Positions 41,397 to 50,167 are shown, numbered from the stretch's first letter. The stretch is DNA of 64,000 bases from Solwaraspora sp. WMMD791 (GCF_029581195.1 NZ_CP120737.1:62001-126000); one strand, 5' to 3'. Numbers and translations are program-made. The notes: a model not told the origin generated them from the letters alone.

Positions 41397-44300
41397 CTAC
41401 CGCTGCCGCACCGTCAACTCCACCGGCACGGTCGGCACCGGGTACGGGGTCTGCGCCCGCAGCGCCACCGTGGCGATGTACCGGCCTGGCCCGTCGACCC
41501 CGGTCGCGGCGTCAGCGGTGAACCGCAGCGTGACGGCCTTCGACGCACCCGGTGCCAACGTGAAGCTGGCCGGCCGTACCCGCAGCCAGGGCACCTCGGC
41601 GGGCGGCGCGCAGCCGTCCGCCGCCCCGGACCACCGGGAGATCGATGGCAGCGCCGCCCACTGCGGCGACATGCCGCCGATCGCCAGACCGCCGCAGGCG
41701 CCGGCACCCCGGAACGCGGCGTGCCCGGTCGGGGCCAGCTCCTGCCAGGCGTCGGCCACCGGGTCGTACCCGATGGTCCGGTCGGTGATCTCCCCGGCGG
41801 AGAGCATCCCGCCGGCCAGCACCAGGCGACCGGCCGCCACCGAGTACGCCATGCTGGTCACGTGCTCCGGCATGGCCGCGCGGGCCGACCAGCGGTCGGT
41901 GTCCGGATCGTAGGCGAGGGTGTCGGCGTAGTCGCCGTCGTGGCTGAACCCGCCGGCGCAGTAGATCCGCAGGTCGATCGCCCCGCAGGCATGCCACGCC
42001 ACCTCGTGCGGGTAGTCGGCGCGGGCCCGGAACGTGCCGGTCGTCGGGTCGAACGCCAGCACGTCGGCCGATGCCCGGCACAGCTCGTCCCGGCAGCCGC
42101 CGACCAGGTAGATCAGCCCTTCGACGACCACCGCCGCGGCCGCCGCCCGAGGTGCCGGGTTGGTCACCCCGGCGAGGGTCTGCCACACCCCGGTCGCCGG
42201 GTCGAACACGTCGACCGCCGACTGTGGCCGGAACTCGGTGTCCCAGCCGCCGAACACGTACACCTTGCCGTCGACCGCCGCCACCGCCGGTTTGCCCCGG
42301 TCGCGGGGCAGGTCCGGCAGCCGTTGCCAGCTGTCGGCGGCCAGGTCGTAGGCCCACGCCTGCCGGGTCGTGCCCAGGTGGGTGCCGCCGCCGATCGAGT
42401 AGACGATGCCGTCGAGCACCACGGCGGCGTTGTCGGACAGCCCGTCCGGGGCGTCGGCCAGCCGCTGCCACGGCGGCTGACCGGACAGCGGCGGCGTCGC
42501 CGCCGGGGCGGGGCGCGCCAGCACCTCCACCGTCACCGGCGCGGTCCCGGTGTTGCGGACGGTGAACTCGGCGCTGCCGCTGCCGCCGTCCGTCAGCTCC
42601 GCCTCGACCGGTGCGCCGCTCACCGTCAACTGCCCGCTGCGCAGGTCGAAGTCGACCCGCCGGGCACCGCCGGCGACCACCGACGCGGTCCGCTTCCGCT
42701 GCTGGTACGGGGCCGCCTCAGCGACGAACGACCGCTGCTGCCCGGCTCCGCTGGCGAAGAACCAGTAGAACCCGTCCGGCACCGTCTCGTCGGCCGGGGT
42801 GGCCGCCGACGTGCCGTACTCGTCCGGGCGTTGCGGGTCGGCGACCCGCGCCCCGACGACCGGCTCCCCGGTGTTCGCGTCGCTGGTGAACCCGGCGATC
42901 AGCCCGCCCTCGACCGGCGTGCAGGTGCGGTCGACGATCGCCACGTCGTCGACCTGCCACCACCAGCTGTACCCGCCCCGGTAACGGAACCGGACCTGCA
43001 CCTGGTCGGCGCCGGCCACCGGGGCCAGCGGAATCTCCACCAACCGCGGACCGCGCACGCTCTCGGTCACCTGGGAGACGTTGACCCATTCGGTGCCGTT
43101 GGTCGAGACGTCGATCGCGGCGACGTCGCCGTTGCCGGCGATCCGCGCGTCGGTGCGGAACCGCAGCACCGGGGCCGCGATCTGCGAGATGTCGACCATC
43201 GGCGTGTGCAGCAGGGTGTCCTGGCTGCGGCCGAGGCCGTGGCCGTCGCTGTCGACGATGGCGAACCCGCCGGCACCGCCGGTCAGGTTGCCCCGCTGGT
43301 GGTGGTCGGTGAAGGTCCAGCCGCCGCCGTCGGTGCGGTCCACGACCGTCCAGCCGGCCGGCTCGGTGGCGAAGTCGGCGGCGAACACCGTGGCGCCGGT
43401 GTCGGCCGTGTAGCCGGCGGCGGTGCAGGCGATGTGCGCCGCCACCGCCAGGTTCGCCGTCCGGGCCTGGCCGCCGACCGCCACCTCGGTGGTCACCGTC
43501 CGGTAGCCGGGGTACAGCGCGGTCACCGTCACCTGGTACGTGCCGTGCCGGGGCACCTGGACGGCGTACCGGCCGCTGGTCGGGTCGGTGAAGACCGGGC
43601 GGCCGGGCCGCCCGGCGATGTCGATCCGCGCGTACAGCGGCCAGCCCTGCCCGGAGCCGTCGGTGACCCGACCGGAGAGGGTGACCAGCGGCACCGCGTC
43701 GAGGGCGACGTCCAGATTCACCGGTACGGTGCCGACGGTCACCGGCAGCGTCCGGGTGGTCCAGCCGAATCCGGAGACGGTGAGGGTGTGTGTGCCGGCC
43801 GGCAGGTACGTCGCGTACCCGCCGGTGGGTCCGGTCTGCACACTGCGCCCGGCGACCGTCACGGTCACCCCGGCGACCGGGGAGCCGTCCGCCGCGTCGG
43901 TCACCGTGCCCGTCAGCCGGCCGGTCTGCGCGCGAGGCGACTGCGCCACCAGCTGGTACGCGTCCAGCCGGCCCTCGCCGGCCAGGTTGTTGTCCGCGAC
44001 GGTGCCGCCGCACTCGGTGGCGTCGACGTCGATCGCGGTACGGTCCAGCAACGCGACCGTCGCGTCGTAGTCGTTACGCAGCGCCGGCGCGGCCGACCAC
44101 AGCAGCGCGACCGTGCCGGCGACGTGCGGTGCCGCCATCGACGTACCGTCGGCGGTGCCGTACTGGCTGCCCGGGATCGCCGAGACGGTGCCGACGCCGG
44201 GGGCGGCGATGTCCGGCGTGATGTGGCCGTCCACCCCGGAGGCGCCCCGGCTGGAGAAGTCCGCGATCGTGCCGTCGACGTCGTGCGCGCCGACGGTGTA

Positions 44301-45428
44301 GACGCCCGGGTAGTCGCCGGGGGAGCTGGCGGTGTTGCACGCCGGCCCGTCGTTGCCGGCCGAGAAGACCGGGAAGATGCCGGCCGCCCGCCAGGCGGTG
44401 ACCACCTGCTCGTACCAGAGGTCGGCCTGGCCGCCGCCCCAGGAGTTGTTCACGATGTCCGGTCGCAGGTCCGGGCGCGGGTTCTCACCGTTGCGGTCGG
44501 TCGGCGCCAACACCCACTGGCCGGCGGCCAGCAGCGCCGGGTCGGAGCAGCTTCGGGCCTCGCAGCCCTTCGCCGCGATCCACCGCGCCCCCGGCGCCAC
44601 CCCGATCCGGGCGCCGGCGCCGTCGTCACCGACCATCGTGCCCACGGTGTGGCTGCCGTGCCCCTGGTTGTCGCAGGGCGTCGGGTCCGGGCACACCCCG
44701 GACGGGTCGAACCAGTTGTAGTCGTGGTCGAAGGTGCCGTCCCCGAGGTTCCCCCGGTAGCTGGCGACCAGCGCCGGATGGTCGAACTGGACTCCGGTGT
44801 CGATGCTGGCGATCACCACGGTCTCGCCGCGTACGCCGAACTCCGACCAGACCCGGGGCGCGCCGATCTGCTCCACCCCCCAGGTGGTCTGCGGGTCGTC
44901 GGCGACGGACGGCTGCGTGACCGGCTCGATCAGCTCGTGGCTGCGCACCGGTTCCACCCGCGCCACCTCCGGCCGGGCGGCGATCGCGTCGACCAGCGCC
45001 CGGTCCCCGGTGACCTGCACCGCGTTGGCGATCCAGAAGCTGGTGTGCGGCACCTTGCGCCGGGTCAGGTCGGCGGTCAGCTCTCGCTGGCTGCGCTCGG
45101 CGAACTCGGTCAACTGCTCGTACGCGACAGTGGAGCGCCGGGCCCGGTCACTGATCCGGGCTGCGGCGTCCAGGGTGGCCGTCTCTCGCAGGTAGACCAT
45201 GAAGCTGGTGGTGCCGTCGGCGGCCAGGTCGGCCAGCAGTTCGGCACTGACCGCCGCCGGGGCGTCGCCGTTGCCGCCGATCGGGGCCGCCGACGCGGCA
45301 GGGGCTGCCGCGGTGGCGGCGGTGACGCCGAGCACGATCGCCAGCGTCGCGGCGACGGCCCGGGCGGTCACGGCGGCGTACCGGATACCCGCTGGTGGCG
45401 GGCCGGTGCGTCCAGGTGGATGGATCAT
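41397..45428 (-). CDS. secreted subtilisin-like (S8) protease with CarboxypepD-reg and kelch domains
   Basis: A 1343-residue exported protease. ATG 45428 has GAGGAG upstream; a long basic signal peptide ends SAA-PI (about 48). An I9-like propeptide follows (about 60-165). The S8 domain (about 185-480) has the triad Asp in ASIDTGVQFDH, His in NQGHGSHTVGTM and Ser in GTSMAAPHVAG, and resembles bacillopeptidase F. Next come two carboxypeptidase-regulatory-like repeats, a jelly-roll region (TVFAADFATEPAGW to SWWWQVDDVAIVD), another such repeat, about five kelch repeats (AAVVLDGIVYSIGGG, PAVAAVDGKVYVFGGWD, LIYLVGGCRD) and a final Ig-like domain. Kelch propellers on a subtilase suggest substrate or surface targeting. 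A cellulose-regulon-like palindrome lies 120 bp upstream. Confidence 0.92.
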   Translation of the reverse strand: MIHPPGRTGPPPAGIRYAAVTARAVAATLAIVLGVTAATAAAPAASAAPIGGNGDAPAAVSAELLADLAADGTTSFMVYLRETATLDAAARISDRARRSTVAYEQLTEFAERSQRELTADLTRRKVPHTSFWIANAVQVTGDRALVDAIAARPEVARVEPVRSHELIEPVTQPSVADDPQTTWGVEQIGAPRVWSEFGVRGETVVIASIDTGVQFDHPALVASYRGNLGDGTFDHDYNWFDPSGVCPDPTPCDNQGHGSHTVGTMVGDDGAGARIGVAPGARWIAAKGCEARSCSDPALLAAGQWVLAPTDRNGENPRPDLRPDIVNNSWGGGQADLWYEQVVTAWRAAGIFPVFSAGNDGPACNTASSPGDYPGVYTVGAHDVDGTIADFSSRGASGVDGHITPDIAAPGVGTVSAIPGSQYGTADGTSMAAPHVAGTVALLWSAAPALRNDYDATVALLDRTAIDVDATECGGTVADNNLAGEGRLDAYQLVAQSPRAQTGRLTGTVTDAADGSPVAGVTVTVAGRSVQTGPTGGYATYLPAGTHTLTVSGFGWTTRTLPVTVGTVPVNLDVALDAVPLVTLSGRVTDGSGQGWPLYARIDIAGRPGRPVFTDPTSGRYAVQVPRHGTYQVTVTALYPGYRTVTTEVAVGGQARTANLAVAAHIACTAAGYTADTGATVFAADFATEPAGWTVVDRTDGGGWTFTDHHQRGNLTGGAGGFAIVDSDGHGLGRSQDTLLHTPMVDISQIAAPVLRFRTDARIAGNGDVAAIDVSTNGTEWVNVSQVTESVRGPRLVEIPLAPVAGADQVQVRFRYRGGYSWWWQVDDVAIVDRTCTPVEGGLIAGFTSDANTGEPVVGARVADPQRPDEYGTSAATPADETVPDGFYWFFASGAGQQRSFVAEAAPYQQRKRTASVVAGGARRVDFDLRSGQLTVSGAPVEAELTDGGSGSAEFTVRNTGTAPVTVEVLARPAPAATPPLSGQPPWQRLADAPDGLSDNAAVVLDGIVYSIGGGTHLGTTRQAWAYDLAADSWQRLPDLPRDRGKPAVAAVDGKVYVFGGWDTEFRPQSAVDVFDPATGVWQTLAGVTNPAPRAAAAAVVVEGLIYLVGGCRDELCRASADVLAFDPTTGTFRARADYPHEVAWHACGAIDLRIYCAGGFSHDGDYADTLAYDPDTDRWSARAAMPEHVTSMAYSVAAGRLVLAGGMLSAGEITDRTIGYDPVADAWQELAPTGHAAFRGAGACGGLAIGGMSPQWAALPSISRWSGAADGCAPPAEVPWLRVRPASFTLAPGASKAVTLRFTADAATGVDGPGRYIATVALRAQTPYPVPTVPVELTVRQR

Positions 45429-45547
45429 CGTTCTCCTCACAGTGGTGACAGGCGGATCCCGCCTGCCGGCCATGCTCGGCGTGCCGATGACCAGGTGAAA
45501 GCACCAAGGTGGGCAATCGCCGGACAATCATGGGACAGCGGCGGCGC

Positions 45548-45561
45548 TGGGAGTGCTCCCA
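45548..45561. promoter_or_regulatory. CelR/CebR-like palindrome between the S8 protease and regulator genes
   Basis: TGGGAGTGCTCCCA matches TGGGAGCGCTCCCA at 13 of 14 positions. It lies in the 200-bp divergent region, 120 bp before the protease ATG and 68 bp before the regulator GTG. No strong promoter pair was found on either side, so which gene it controls is open. Confidence 0.6.
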
Positions 45562-45628
45562 TAGGGCCGTTGACGTGGGCCGGTTCACCCGGTTGGCTGG
45601 CCTCCGGGGACAGCTGGGGGGAGCAGCG

Positions 45629-46111
45629 GTGACGGGTGGCGAGGTGCCGTTGGTGGTGTGCGTGTCCACGGACCCGGCGGTACGCGAGCAGTTGGTGTCC
45701 CGCGTCGACGACCTCGGCGCCGTACTGATCGTCAACACCCTGACCGAGCTGCGGACCATGCTGCTGTCGGCGGCCGATGAGCCGGCGGTGGCTGCCGGTC
45801 CGTCGCGGGCCGGGCTGACCCGTCTCGGTGACCTGTTGCTTGATCCGGTCTCCACCGAGGTCACCTGGCGCGGCGAGGCACTGGCGCTCACCCCGTTGGA
45901 ACGGGAGACGCTGCTGCGACTGGCCGGCCCACCGCTGCGGCTGTGGACGTACCGGCAGCTGTTCGAAGCGGTCTGGGGCGGCGCCTATCTGGGCGACCGG
46001 GCCGCGCTGCACGCCACCGTGAAACGACTACGGCGCAAGCTCGCCGCGTTGCCGAACGGGCCACGGGTACGCACCGTCCGAGGCGCCGGCTACCACCTGG
46101 TGTCCGAGTAG
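45629..46111 (+). CDS. winged-helix (OmpR-type) DNA-binding regulator
   Basis: A 160-residue regulator from GTG 45629, with GGGGGAG upstream. The C-terminal half is a Trans_reg_C winged helix (about 64-158): LGDLLLDPVSTEVTWRGEALALTPLERETLL, YRQLFEAVWGGAY, HATVKRLRRKL and VRTVRGAGYHLV. The N-terminal about 55 residues (PLVVCVSTDPAVREQLVSRV) look like the start of a receiver domain, but the chain is too short and lacks the phosphoacceptor Asp region. It is not an ordinary response regulator and no kinase gene is adjacent. It is divergent from the S8 protease gene and may control it. Confidence 0.85.
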   Translation: MTGGEVPLVVCVSTDPAVREQLVSRVDDLGAVLIVNTLTELRTMLLSAADEPAVAAGPSRAGLTRLGDLLLDPVSTEVTWRGEALALTPLERETLLRLAGPPLRLWTYRQLFEAVWGGAYLGDRAALHATVKRLRRKLAALPNGPRVRTVRGAGYHLVSE

Positions 46112-46134
46112 TCGGCGCGCCGGTTCGCCTGGAG

Positions 46135-46533
46135 TCAGTGCGCGCGTCCGCCCGCCGGTAGCTTGCAGAGCGGTTCCCCGGAGGCGATGTCGTCGAGCGC
46201 CTCGTGAAGCTCGGCGATGCGGCGCTCCGCTTCGGCGACGAGCGCCCGGGTGAGCCCTTGCCAGTCGGCCTCGGTCGGGTCGGCCGGCAGGGCGGCGAAC
46301 AGCGCGACGATCTCCTGCACGCTGAGTCCGACCCGTTGGGCCACCCGGCAGATCCGCACCACGCAGGGGGCGAACTCGTCGTAGCGGCGCTGGTTGCCGC
46401 TGGTGCGGACCGAGGTCAACAACCCCTGACGTTCGTAGAACCGGATGGCGGAGGTGGCGACTCCGCTGGCTGCCGCGACCTCACCCACGCTCAGGGTCGC
46501 CGGGGAGACGGTGGCGTTGGACATGGGACACAT
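46135..46533 (-). CDS. MerR-family transcriptional regulator (SoxR-like)
   Basis: A 132-residue MerR regulator. The winged helix is LSVGEVAAASGVATSAIRFYERQGLL with the RTSGNQRRY wing. A long dimerisation helix includes VVRICRVAQRVGLSVQEIVALFAAL. The C-terminal end EPLCKLPAGGRAH has one cysteine, not the CxxCxxC iron-sulphur cluster set of true SoxR. A start at 46524 is equally possible; neither has a good Shine-Dalgarno. It is divergent from the FMN reductase gene, and the shared 44-bp region holds a MerR-type operator-promoter. Confidence 0.88.
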   Translation of the reverse strand: MCPMSNATVSPATLSVGEVAAASGVATSAIRFYERQGLLTSVRTSGNQRRYDEFAPCVVRICRVAQRVGLSVQEIVALFAALPADPTEADWQGLTRALVAEAERRIAELHEALDDIASGEPLCKLPAGGRAH

Positions 46534-46539
46534 CGTCGC

Positions 46540-46570
46540 TTGACTTCAACCATTGTTCAAGTTCTAGCGT
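46540..46570 (+). promoter_or_regulatory. MerR-type promoter with operator in a 19-bp spacer; probable leaderless start
   Basis: -35 TTGACT (46540-46545) and -10 TAGCGT (46565-46570) are 19 bp apart, the stretched spacing that MerR activators correct. The imperfect palindrome ACTTCAACCATTGTTCAAGT (46543-46562) fills the spacer. The -10 ends 7 bp before ATG 46578, so the transcript would begin at or near the start codon. Confidence 0.65.
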
Positions 46571-46577
46571 CGGCTGC

Positions 46578-47171
46578 ATGGAAACGGACAACGTCGCCGT
46601 CCCGAGCGGACCGCTGCGGGTAGGAGTGATCGCCGGCAGCACCCGCCCCAGCCGGCGGTCACCCGCCATCGCCCAGTGGGTGGCATCGGACAGCAGCCAG
46701 CCGGAGCTCCGCCTGGAGGTGATCGACCTGGCCACCTTCGCCCTGCCGATGCTGGGCGAGCCGCTCGCCGCCGTATTCGGCAGCTACGAACACGAGACCA
46801 CCCGCCGCTGGGCCGCCGCGATCGCCAGCTACCAGGCGTACGTCATCGTCGTTCCCGAGTACAACGCCTCCTTCCCGGGCGTGCTGAAGAACGCCCTGGA
46901 CCACCTGTACGCCGAGTGGAACGACAAGCCGGTGGCCTTCGTCGGCTATGGCATGTCCGGCGGCGGCCGAGCCGTGGCGCAGCTGCGTCAGGTGGCCGAG
47001 GAGCTACGGATGCATCCCGTCGCCACCTCGCTGAGCCTCACCCCTCATCAGGTCGTCGACGGCCGGTACGCGGCCAGGCCGGGCGATTCCGAGGCCCGCG
47101 CCCGCCTACTGGTCGAACTGGCGCGGGCGCTGCAGGCCGCGCCTGCCCGTGCCGGCGGGATCACCCGATGA
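46578..47171 (+). CDS. NADPH-dependent FMN reductase family protein
   Basis: A 197-residue flavodoxin-like protein of the FMN-reductase/azoreductase group that reduces flavin or quinones with NAD(P)H. The phosphate-binding loop is VGVIAGSTRPSRRSPAI (about 15-31), and the flavin motif is VVPEYNASFPGVLKNALDHL (about 94-113), followed by KPVAFVGYGMSGGGRA. ATG 46578 lies at the predicted transcription start. Its TGA overlaps the ATG of the Ere-like gene (ATGA). Control by a divergent MerR suggests induction by a redox-active or toxic compound. Confidence 0.92.
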   Translation: METDNVAVPSGPLRVGVIAGSTRPSRRSPAIAQWVASDSSQPELRLEVIDLATFALPMLGEPLAAVFGSYEHETTRRWAAAIASYQAYVIVVPEYNASFPGVLKNALDHLYAEWNDKPVAFVGYGMSGGGRAVAQLRQVAEELRMHPVATSLSLTPHQVVDGRYAARPGDSEARARLLVELARALQAAPARAGGITR

Positions 47172-48367
47172 GCGCAGTGGCACCGGCTGCGGTCGTCGAC
47201 TGGCTGTCCACACACGCCCGACCCATGCGGCCGTACGGCGACACACCGTGGCGCGACGTCGTGACCGGCGTCGCCGACGGCTTGCTGCCGCGCCGAGCGG
47301 GCCGCGACGCGCCTGCCGCGCCGACGGTCATCGGCCTCGCGCCGACGACCCGGGAGAGTGTCGAGGTCAGCGAGCTGCAGGTCGACCTGCTCCAGGCGCT
47401 GGTGATCCGAGGCGTGCGTACCGTCGTCCTGCAGGACACCACCGAGATCGGTGCACGGCTCGACCGCTGGGCCAGGGCCGGAGACCGGTCGACGAACGGC
47501 CCCGAGGCGATCCTCGCCGACGCCTGGGGGCCGTGGCGCACCGAGTCGCTGCGCCGCGCACTGATCTGGTTACGTGTCCACAACGCCACCCACCCGGCAG
47601 ACCAGGTGGAGATCCGCGGAATCACCCGTCCCACGGCGGAGCCCGCCGACTACGACCGGGTCCTCGCCCTGACGGCGGGCACCCGCGACCACGAGCGGAT
47701 AGCGGCGCTGCTGGCGACGATCCGGGTCGCACACGACGGCGGCGAACACGTCGAGCGCGCCCACGGCAGGTGGACCGGTGCGCCCTTCGTCGACCTGGCC
47801 CGGCAGGCCCGGACCGCGACGGCAGAGGTGCTCGAACCCGGCTCCGACGCCACGACCCGTGCACTCGCGGCGCTCGACCGCATCGTGCGATTCCACGCCG
47901 CCCCACTCAGCCGGGGCCGCAGCGGCGACGACGAAGAGACGACTGCGGCAGACCAGCTCGTCGAACACCTGCGGGCCACCGGCCGGCGAGCCGTCGTCTG
48001 GGACGGGCTCGGTCACCTCGCCGCCCGGCGGACCAGCTTCGGCTCCCGACTCCGCGAACACCTCGGGACGGGCTACCGCTGCGCGCTGACCACCTTCGGG
48101 TGCGGCCGCATCCGGGACTTCCACCTGCCGGCACCCCGCCCCGGCAGCCTGGACCAGACGCTCGACCACGTCGCGGCCAAGCTGGGCGCGGGGTACGCAG
48201 TCGACCTGACCGCCGCGCCGAAACCCGAAGCCGTCGGGCGGTGGCTGGCCAGCCGGCACGCCGTACGCCTGATCTCGGGCATGTACCGCCCCGACGAGGA
48301 CGAGCGGCACTACTTCGCGCTCGACGACCTCGCCGGATCCGTGGACGTCCTCCTGCACCTGCCGTAG
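47168..48367 (+). CDS. erythromycin-esterase-like protein lacking the usual catalytic residues
   Basis: A 399-residue protein with the EreA/EreB fold pattern: VIGLAPTTRESVEVSELQVDLLQALVI (about 56-82), VRTVVLQDTTE, a helical insertion and RRAVVWDGLGHLAARRTSFGSRLRE. In active Ere enzymes the first segment contains the Glu and His of GEATH, here LAPTT, and the later segment contains HNxH, here GLGH with one histidine lost. Hydrolysis of macrolides is therefore unlikely; binding or another reaction is possible. It overlaps the FMN reductase stop by 4 bp and is co-transcribed with it. Confidence 0.75.
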   Translation: MSAVAPAAVVDWLSTHARPMRPYGDTPWRDVVTGVADGLLPRRAGRDAPAAPTVIGLAPTTRESVEVSELQVDLLQALVIRGVRTVVLQDTTEIGARLDRWARAGDRSTNGPEAILADAWGPWRTESLRRALIWLRVHNATHPADQVEIRGITRPTAEPADYDRVLALTAGTRDHERIAALLATIRVAHDGGEHVERAHGRWTGAPFVDLARQARTATAEVLEPGSDATTRALAALDRIVRFHAAPLSRGRSGDDEETTAADQLVEHLRATGRRAVVWDGLGHLAARRTSFGSRLREHLGTGYRCALTTFGCGRIRDFHLPAPRPGSLDQTLDHVAAKLGAGYAVDLTAAPKPEAVGRWLASRHAVRLISGMYRPDEDERHYFALDDLAGSVDVLLHLP

Positions 48368-48399
48368 ATCCGTCCGGTCAGGTGGGTCGAGGATCCAAA

Positions 48400-48430
48400 G
48401 ACGTAGGACTGATCCGATCAGTCCTACGTC
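48400..48430. terminator. bidirectional terminator, 15-bp perfect stem
   Basis: GACGTAGGACTGATC (48400-48414), one C, and its exact reverse complement (48416-48430). It lies between two convergent genes and includes the stop codon of the CPT-like gene (48424-48426). Confidence 0.8.
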
Positions 48431-48948
48431 GCGGCGGTCACCCGTGCGGCGATGACCCGGGCGCAGTCCAGCGACTCCAGGTGGCTGGTGTCCACCTCGA
48501 TGTCGTACTCGACTCCCTGGTGGACTATCTCGGCCTGCGACACAGCCATCCCGACCACCCGATCACCACGGGCGATCTCCCGCGCCGCCGCGACATCCGC
48601 AGCACACCGCACCCCGACCGACAGCACGGTCAGGCCGTCCAGATATCGACGCGCCTGCTCCTGGGAGACGCCGCCGCCGAGGAAGACCTCGTCGATGATG
48701 ATGTGCGCCCCGGCTTTCGCCATCGCCGCGACGCCCACCCGCCAGGCGTGCTGCAGCTCGTCGAAGCCGTCGCCGAGAATGACCTCGCCCTGCGCGCCGA
48801 ACGCCACCATGGCCGGCGGCAACCGCTCGATCAGGTCGTCGACGCCGAGGCTGATCCACGGCTCAGGCAACAGGTGCTTGAGACACCGGACGATCCCGGA
48901 TTTGCCGGAGCTGGATCCGCCGTTGAGCACGATGACCTGCGTCGCCAT
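48424..48948 (-). CDS. chloramphenicol phosphotransferase-like (CPT) P-loop kinase
   Basis: A 174-residue P-loop protein from ATG 48948. Walker A is [10 protein letters not shown] (about 7-16). [15 protein letters not shown] carries the catalytic-type Asp as in Streptomyces CPT, which phosphorylates the 3-hydroxyl of chloramphenicol. [12 protein letters not shown] gives the Walker B-like element, and [21 protein letters not shown] fits the lid region. Length and order fit CPT-family kinases, many of which have unknown substrates. It is convergent with the Ere-like gene and divergent from the GNAT gene; the grouping has an antibiotic-modification flavour. Confidence 0.85.
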   Translation of the reverse strand: MATQVIVLNGGSSSGKSGIVRCLKHLLPEPWISLGVDDLIERLPPAMVAFGAQGEVILGDGFDELQHAWRVGVAAMAKAGAHIIIDEVFLGGGVSQEQARRYLDGLTVLSVGVRCAADVAAAREIARGDRVVGMAVSQAEIVHQGVEYDIEVDTSHLESLDCARVIAARVTAAT

Positions 48949-49082
48949 GTGGTCGGCTCGCCTTCTCCGTTGGGCTGCGGGGTGGCCGTGTTCGACCCTA
49001 TCGAAGGTCCGGCCACCGGCCCGGCATGGTCGCTGACCGTGTGCCACCCTGAAGGCAGTGCTCGAGAAGCGGGAGAGTCAGC

Positions 49083-49595
49083 GTGCTGTTGCGCGACGTA
49101 CGGCCGGACGATGTCGACGCGTACGTCCGGATGCGCTGCGACCCGGTGATGATGGCCGACCTCGGCGGGCCGCTGCCGGTCGACGGCATCGCGGCCAAGG
49201 TCGAGCGGGATGTCCAGTCGGCGGCCGCCGATACCCAGTGGATCAAGATAATTGTGCCGGACGGGGCCGACCCGGCTACGGTCGCCGGTTCGGTGGCTCT
49301 GTGGACCCATGACCTCGACGACGGGCCGGTGTCCGAGATCGGGTGGATGGTGCTGCCCGAGTTCCAGGGCCGAGGGCTGGCCAGGTGGGCGGCGCGTGCG
49401 CTGCTGCGCCGGGCTGCCGCCGACGGCCGTTGGGGCACCGTGCACGCCTATCCGGCGGTGACCAACGCCGCGTCGAACGGCGTCTGCCGTAGCCTCGGTT
49501 TCACCCTGCTCGGCGAGACCAGCGTGCCGTTCGCCGACCGTGTCATCCGGTCGCACCACTGGGTGATCGACCCCCGCGCCGACCTGGTCGACTGA
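49083..49595 (+). CDS. GNAT family N-acetyltransferase
   Basis: A 170-residue acetyltransferase from GTG 49083, with GGAGAG six bases upstream. The fold is complete: LLRDVRPDDVDAYVRMRCDP, the beta-4 EIGWMVLPEFQGRGLARWA with acetyl-CoA pyrophosphate loop QGRGLA (about 98-103), the ALLRRAAADGRW helix and TNAASNGVCRSLGFTLLGE. This RimJ/RimL-like pattern acetylates amino groups of small molecules or proteins; the substrate is unknown. Confidence 0.92.
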   Translation: MLLRDVRPDDVDAYVRMRCDPVMMADLGGPLPVDGIAAKVERDVQSAAADTQWIKIIVPDGADPATVAGSVALWTHDLDDGPVSEIGWMVLPEFQGRGLARWAARALLRRAAADGRWGTVHAYPAVTNAASNGVCRSLGFTLLGETSVPFADRVIRSHHWVIDPRADLVD

Positions 49596-49675
49596 CTGTT
49601 GGACGCGCCGGACCGCCCTCGATCATGGTGCTGACTCTTGCTGCCCTGCAACGGCAGGGTTGTCGGGTTCGTCGG

Positions 49676-50167
49676 TCATGCGGGTAGGACCTGCATCTGG
49701 TAGGTGTGGCCGGTGGAGCGGCTGGTCACGGTGCGCATGACGGCGTACTCGACGGGTTGGCCGGTGGCGGCGCGGCTGATGCGGGTGAGGACGAGGAGTG
49801 GTTCGTCGGTGGGGATGTCGAGGAGTTCCTGTTCCTGATCGGTCGGCCGTCGTGCGGTGACGTGTTCGCTGACCTGGTGCGGTGTGAGGCCGAGGTCAGC
49901 GAGGACCCGTACCGCTCCGCCCTTGATCTTGTGGTTGTCGGCGAGTGGGGTGCCGGCGGCGATGGGCTCCGGGTAGTAGGAGTCGGCGAGTTCGACGGCG
50001 GCGAGTCCGAGCGCGCGTCTGACCTGTGTGTCCGCGTCGACGGTCTCGACGCCGAGAAGCTGTTGCGTGCCGACGCGTCCCCGGCCGGCGGCCTCGGCGG
50101 ACCACGCGTCGTGCTGCTGCGCGACGAGGTACGGGTCTGAGCTGCTGGTCCAGCCTGGTTCTGTCAT
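49676..50167 (-). CDS. UTRA-domain protein without DNA-binding domain (GntR-like)
   Basis: A 163-residue protein with GGGAGG before ATG 50167. It is the ligand-binding UTRA domain of HutC-type GntR regulators (ELADSYYPEPIAAGTPL, GGAVRVLADLGLTP, VTARRPTDQEQELLDIP, PLLVLTRI, PVEYAVMRT) with only a short MTEPGWTSSSDPYLV leader and no winged helix. Such UTRA-only proteins recur in actinomycete accessory islets. The strand before ELADSYYP (VRRALGLAAVELADS) is shorter than in usual UTRA domains, so a small in-frame deletion may have occurred. It lies 27 bp downstream of the 126-residue gene and is probably co-transcribed. Confidence 0.82.
   Translation of the reverse strand: MTEPGWTSSSDPYLVAQQHDAWSAEAAGRGRVGTQQLLGVETVDADTQVRRALGLAAVELADSYYPEPIAAGTPLADNHKIKGGAVRVLADLGLTPHQVSEHVTARRPTDQEQELLDIPTDEPLLVLTRISRAATGQPVEYAVMRTVTSRSTGHTYQMQVLPA

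Noticed and set aside
41319-45632. Long plus-strand open frame opposite the S8 protease gene
   Set aside because: Composition of a shadow frame (Arg, Gly, Val, Ala runs), no recognisable domain, whereas the minus strand has a complete catalytic triad.
48400-48430. 31-bp perfect dyad considered as a miniature mobile element
   Set aside because: It lies exactly between two convergent genes and includes one stop codon, which fits a bidirectional terminator better; no target-site duplication.
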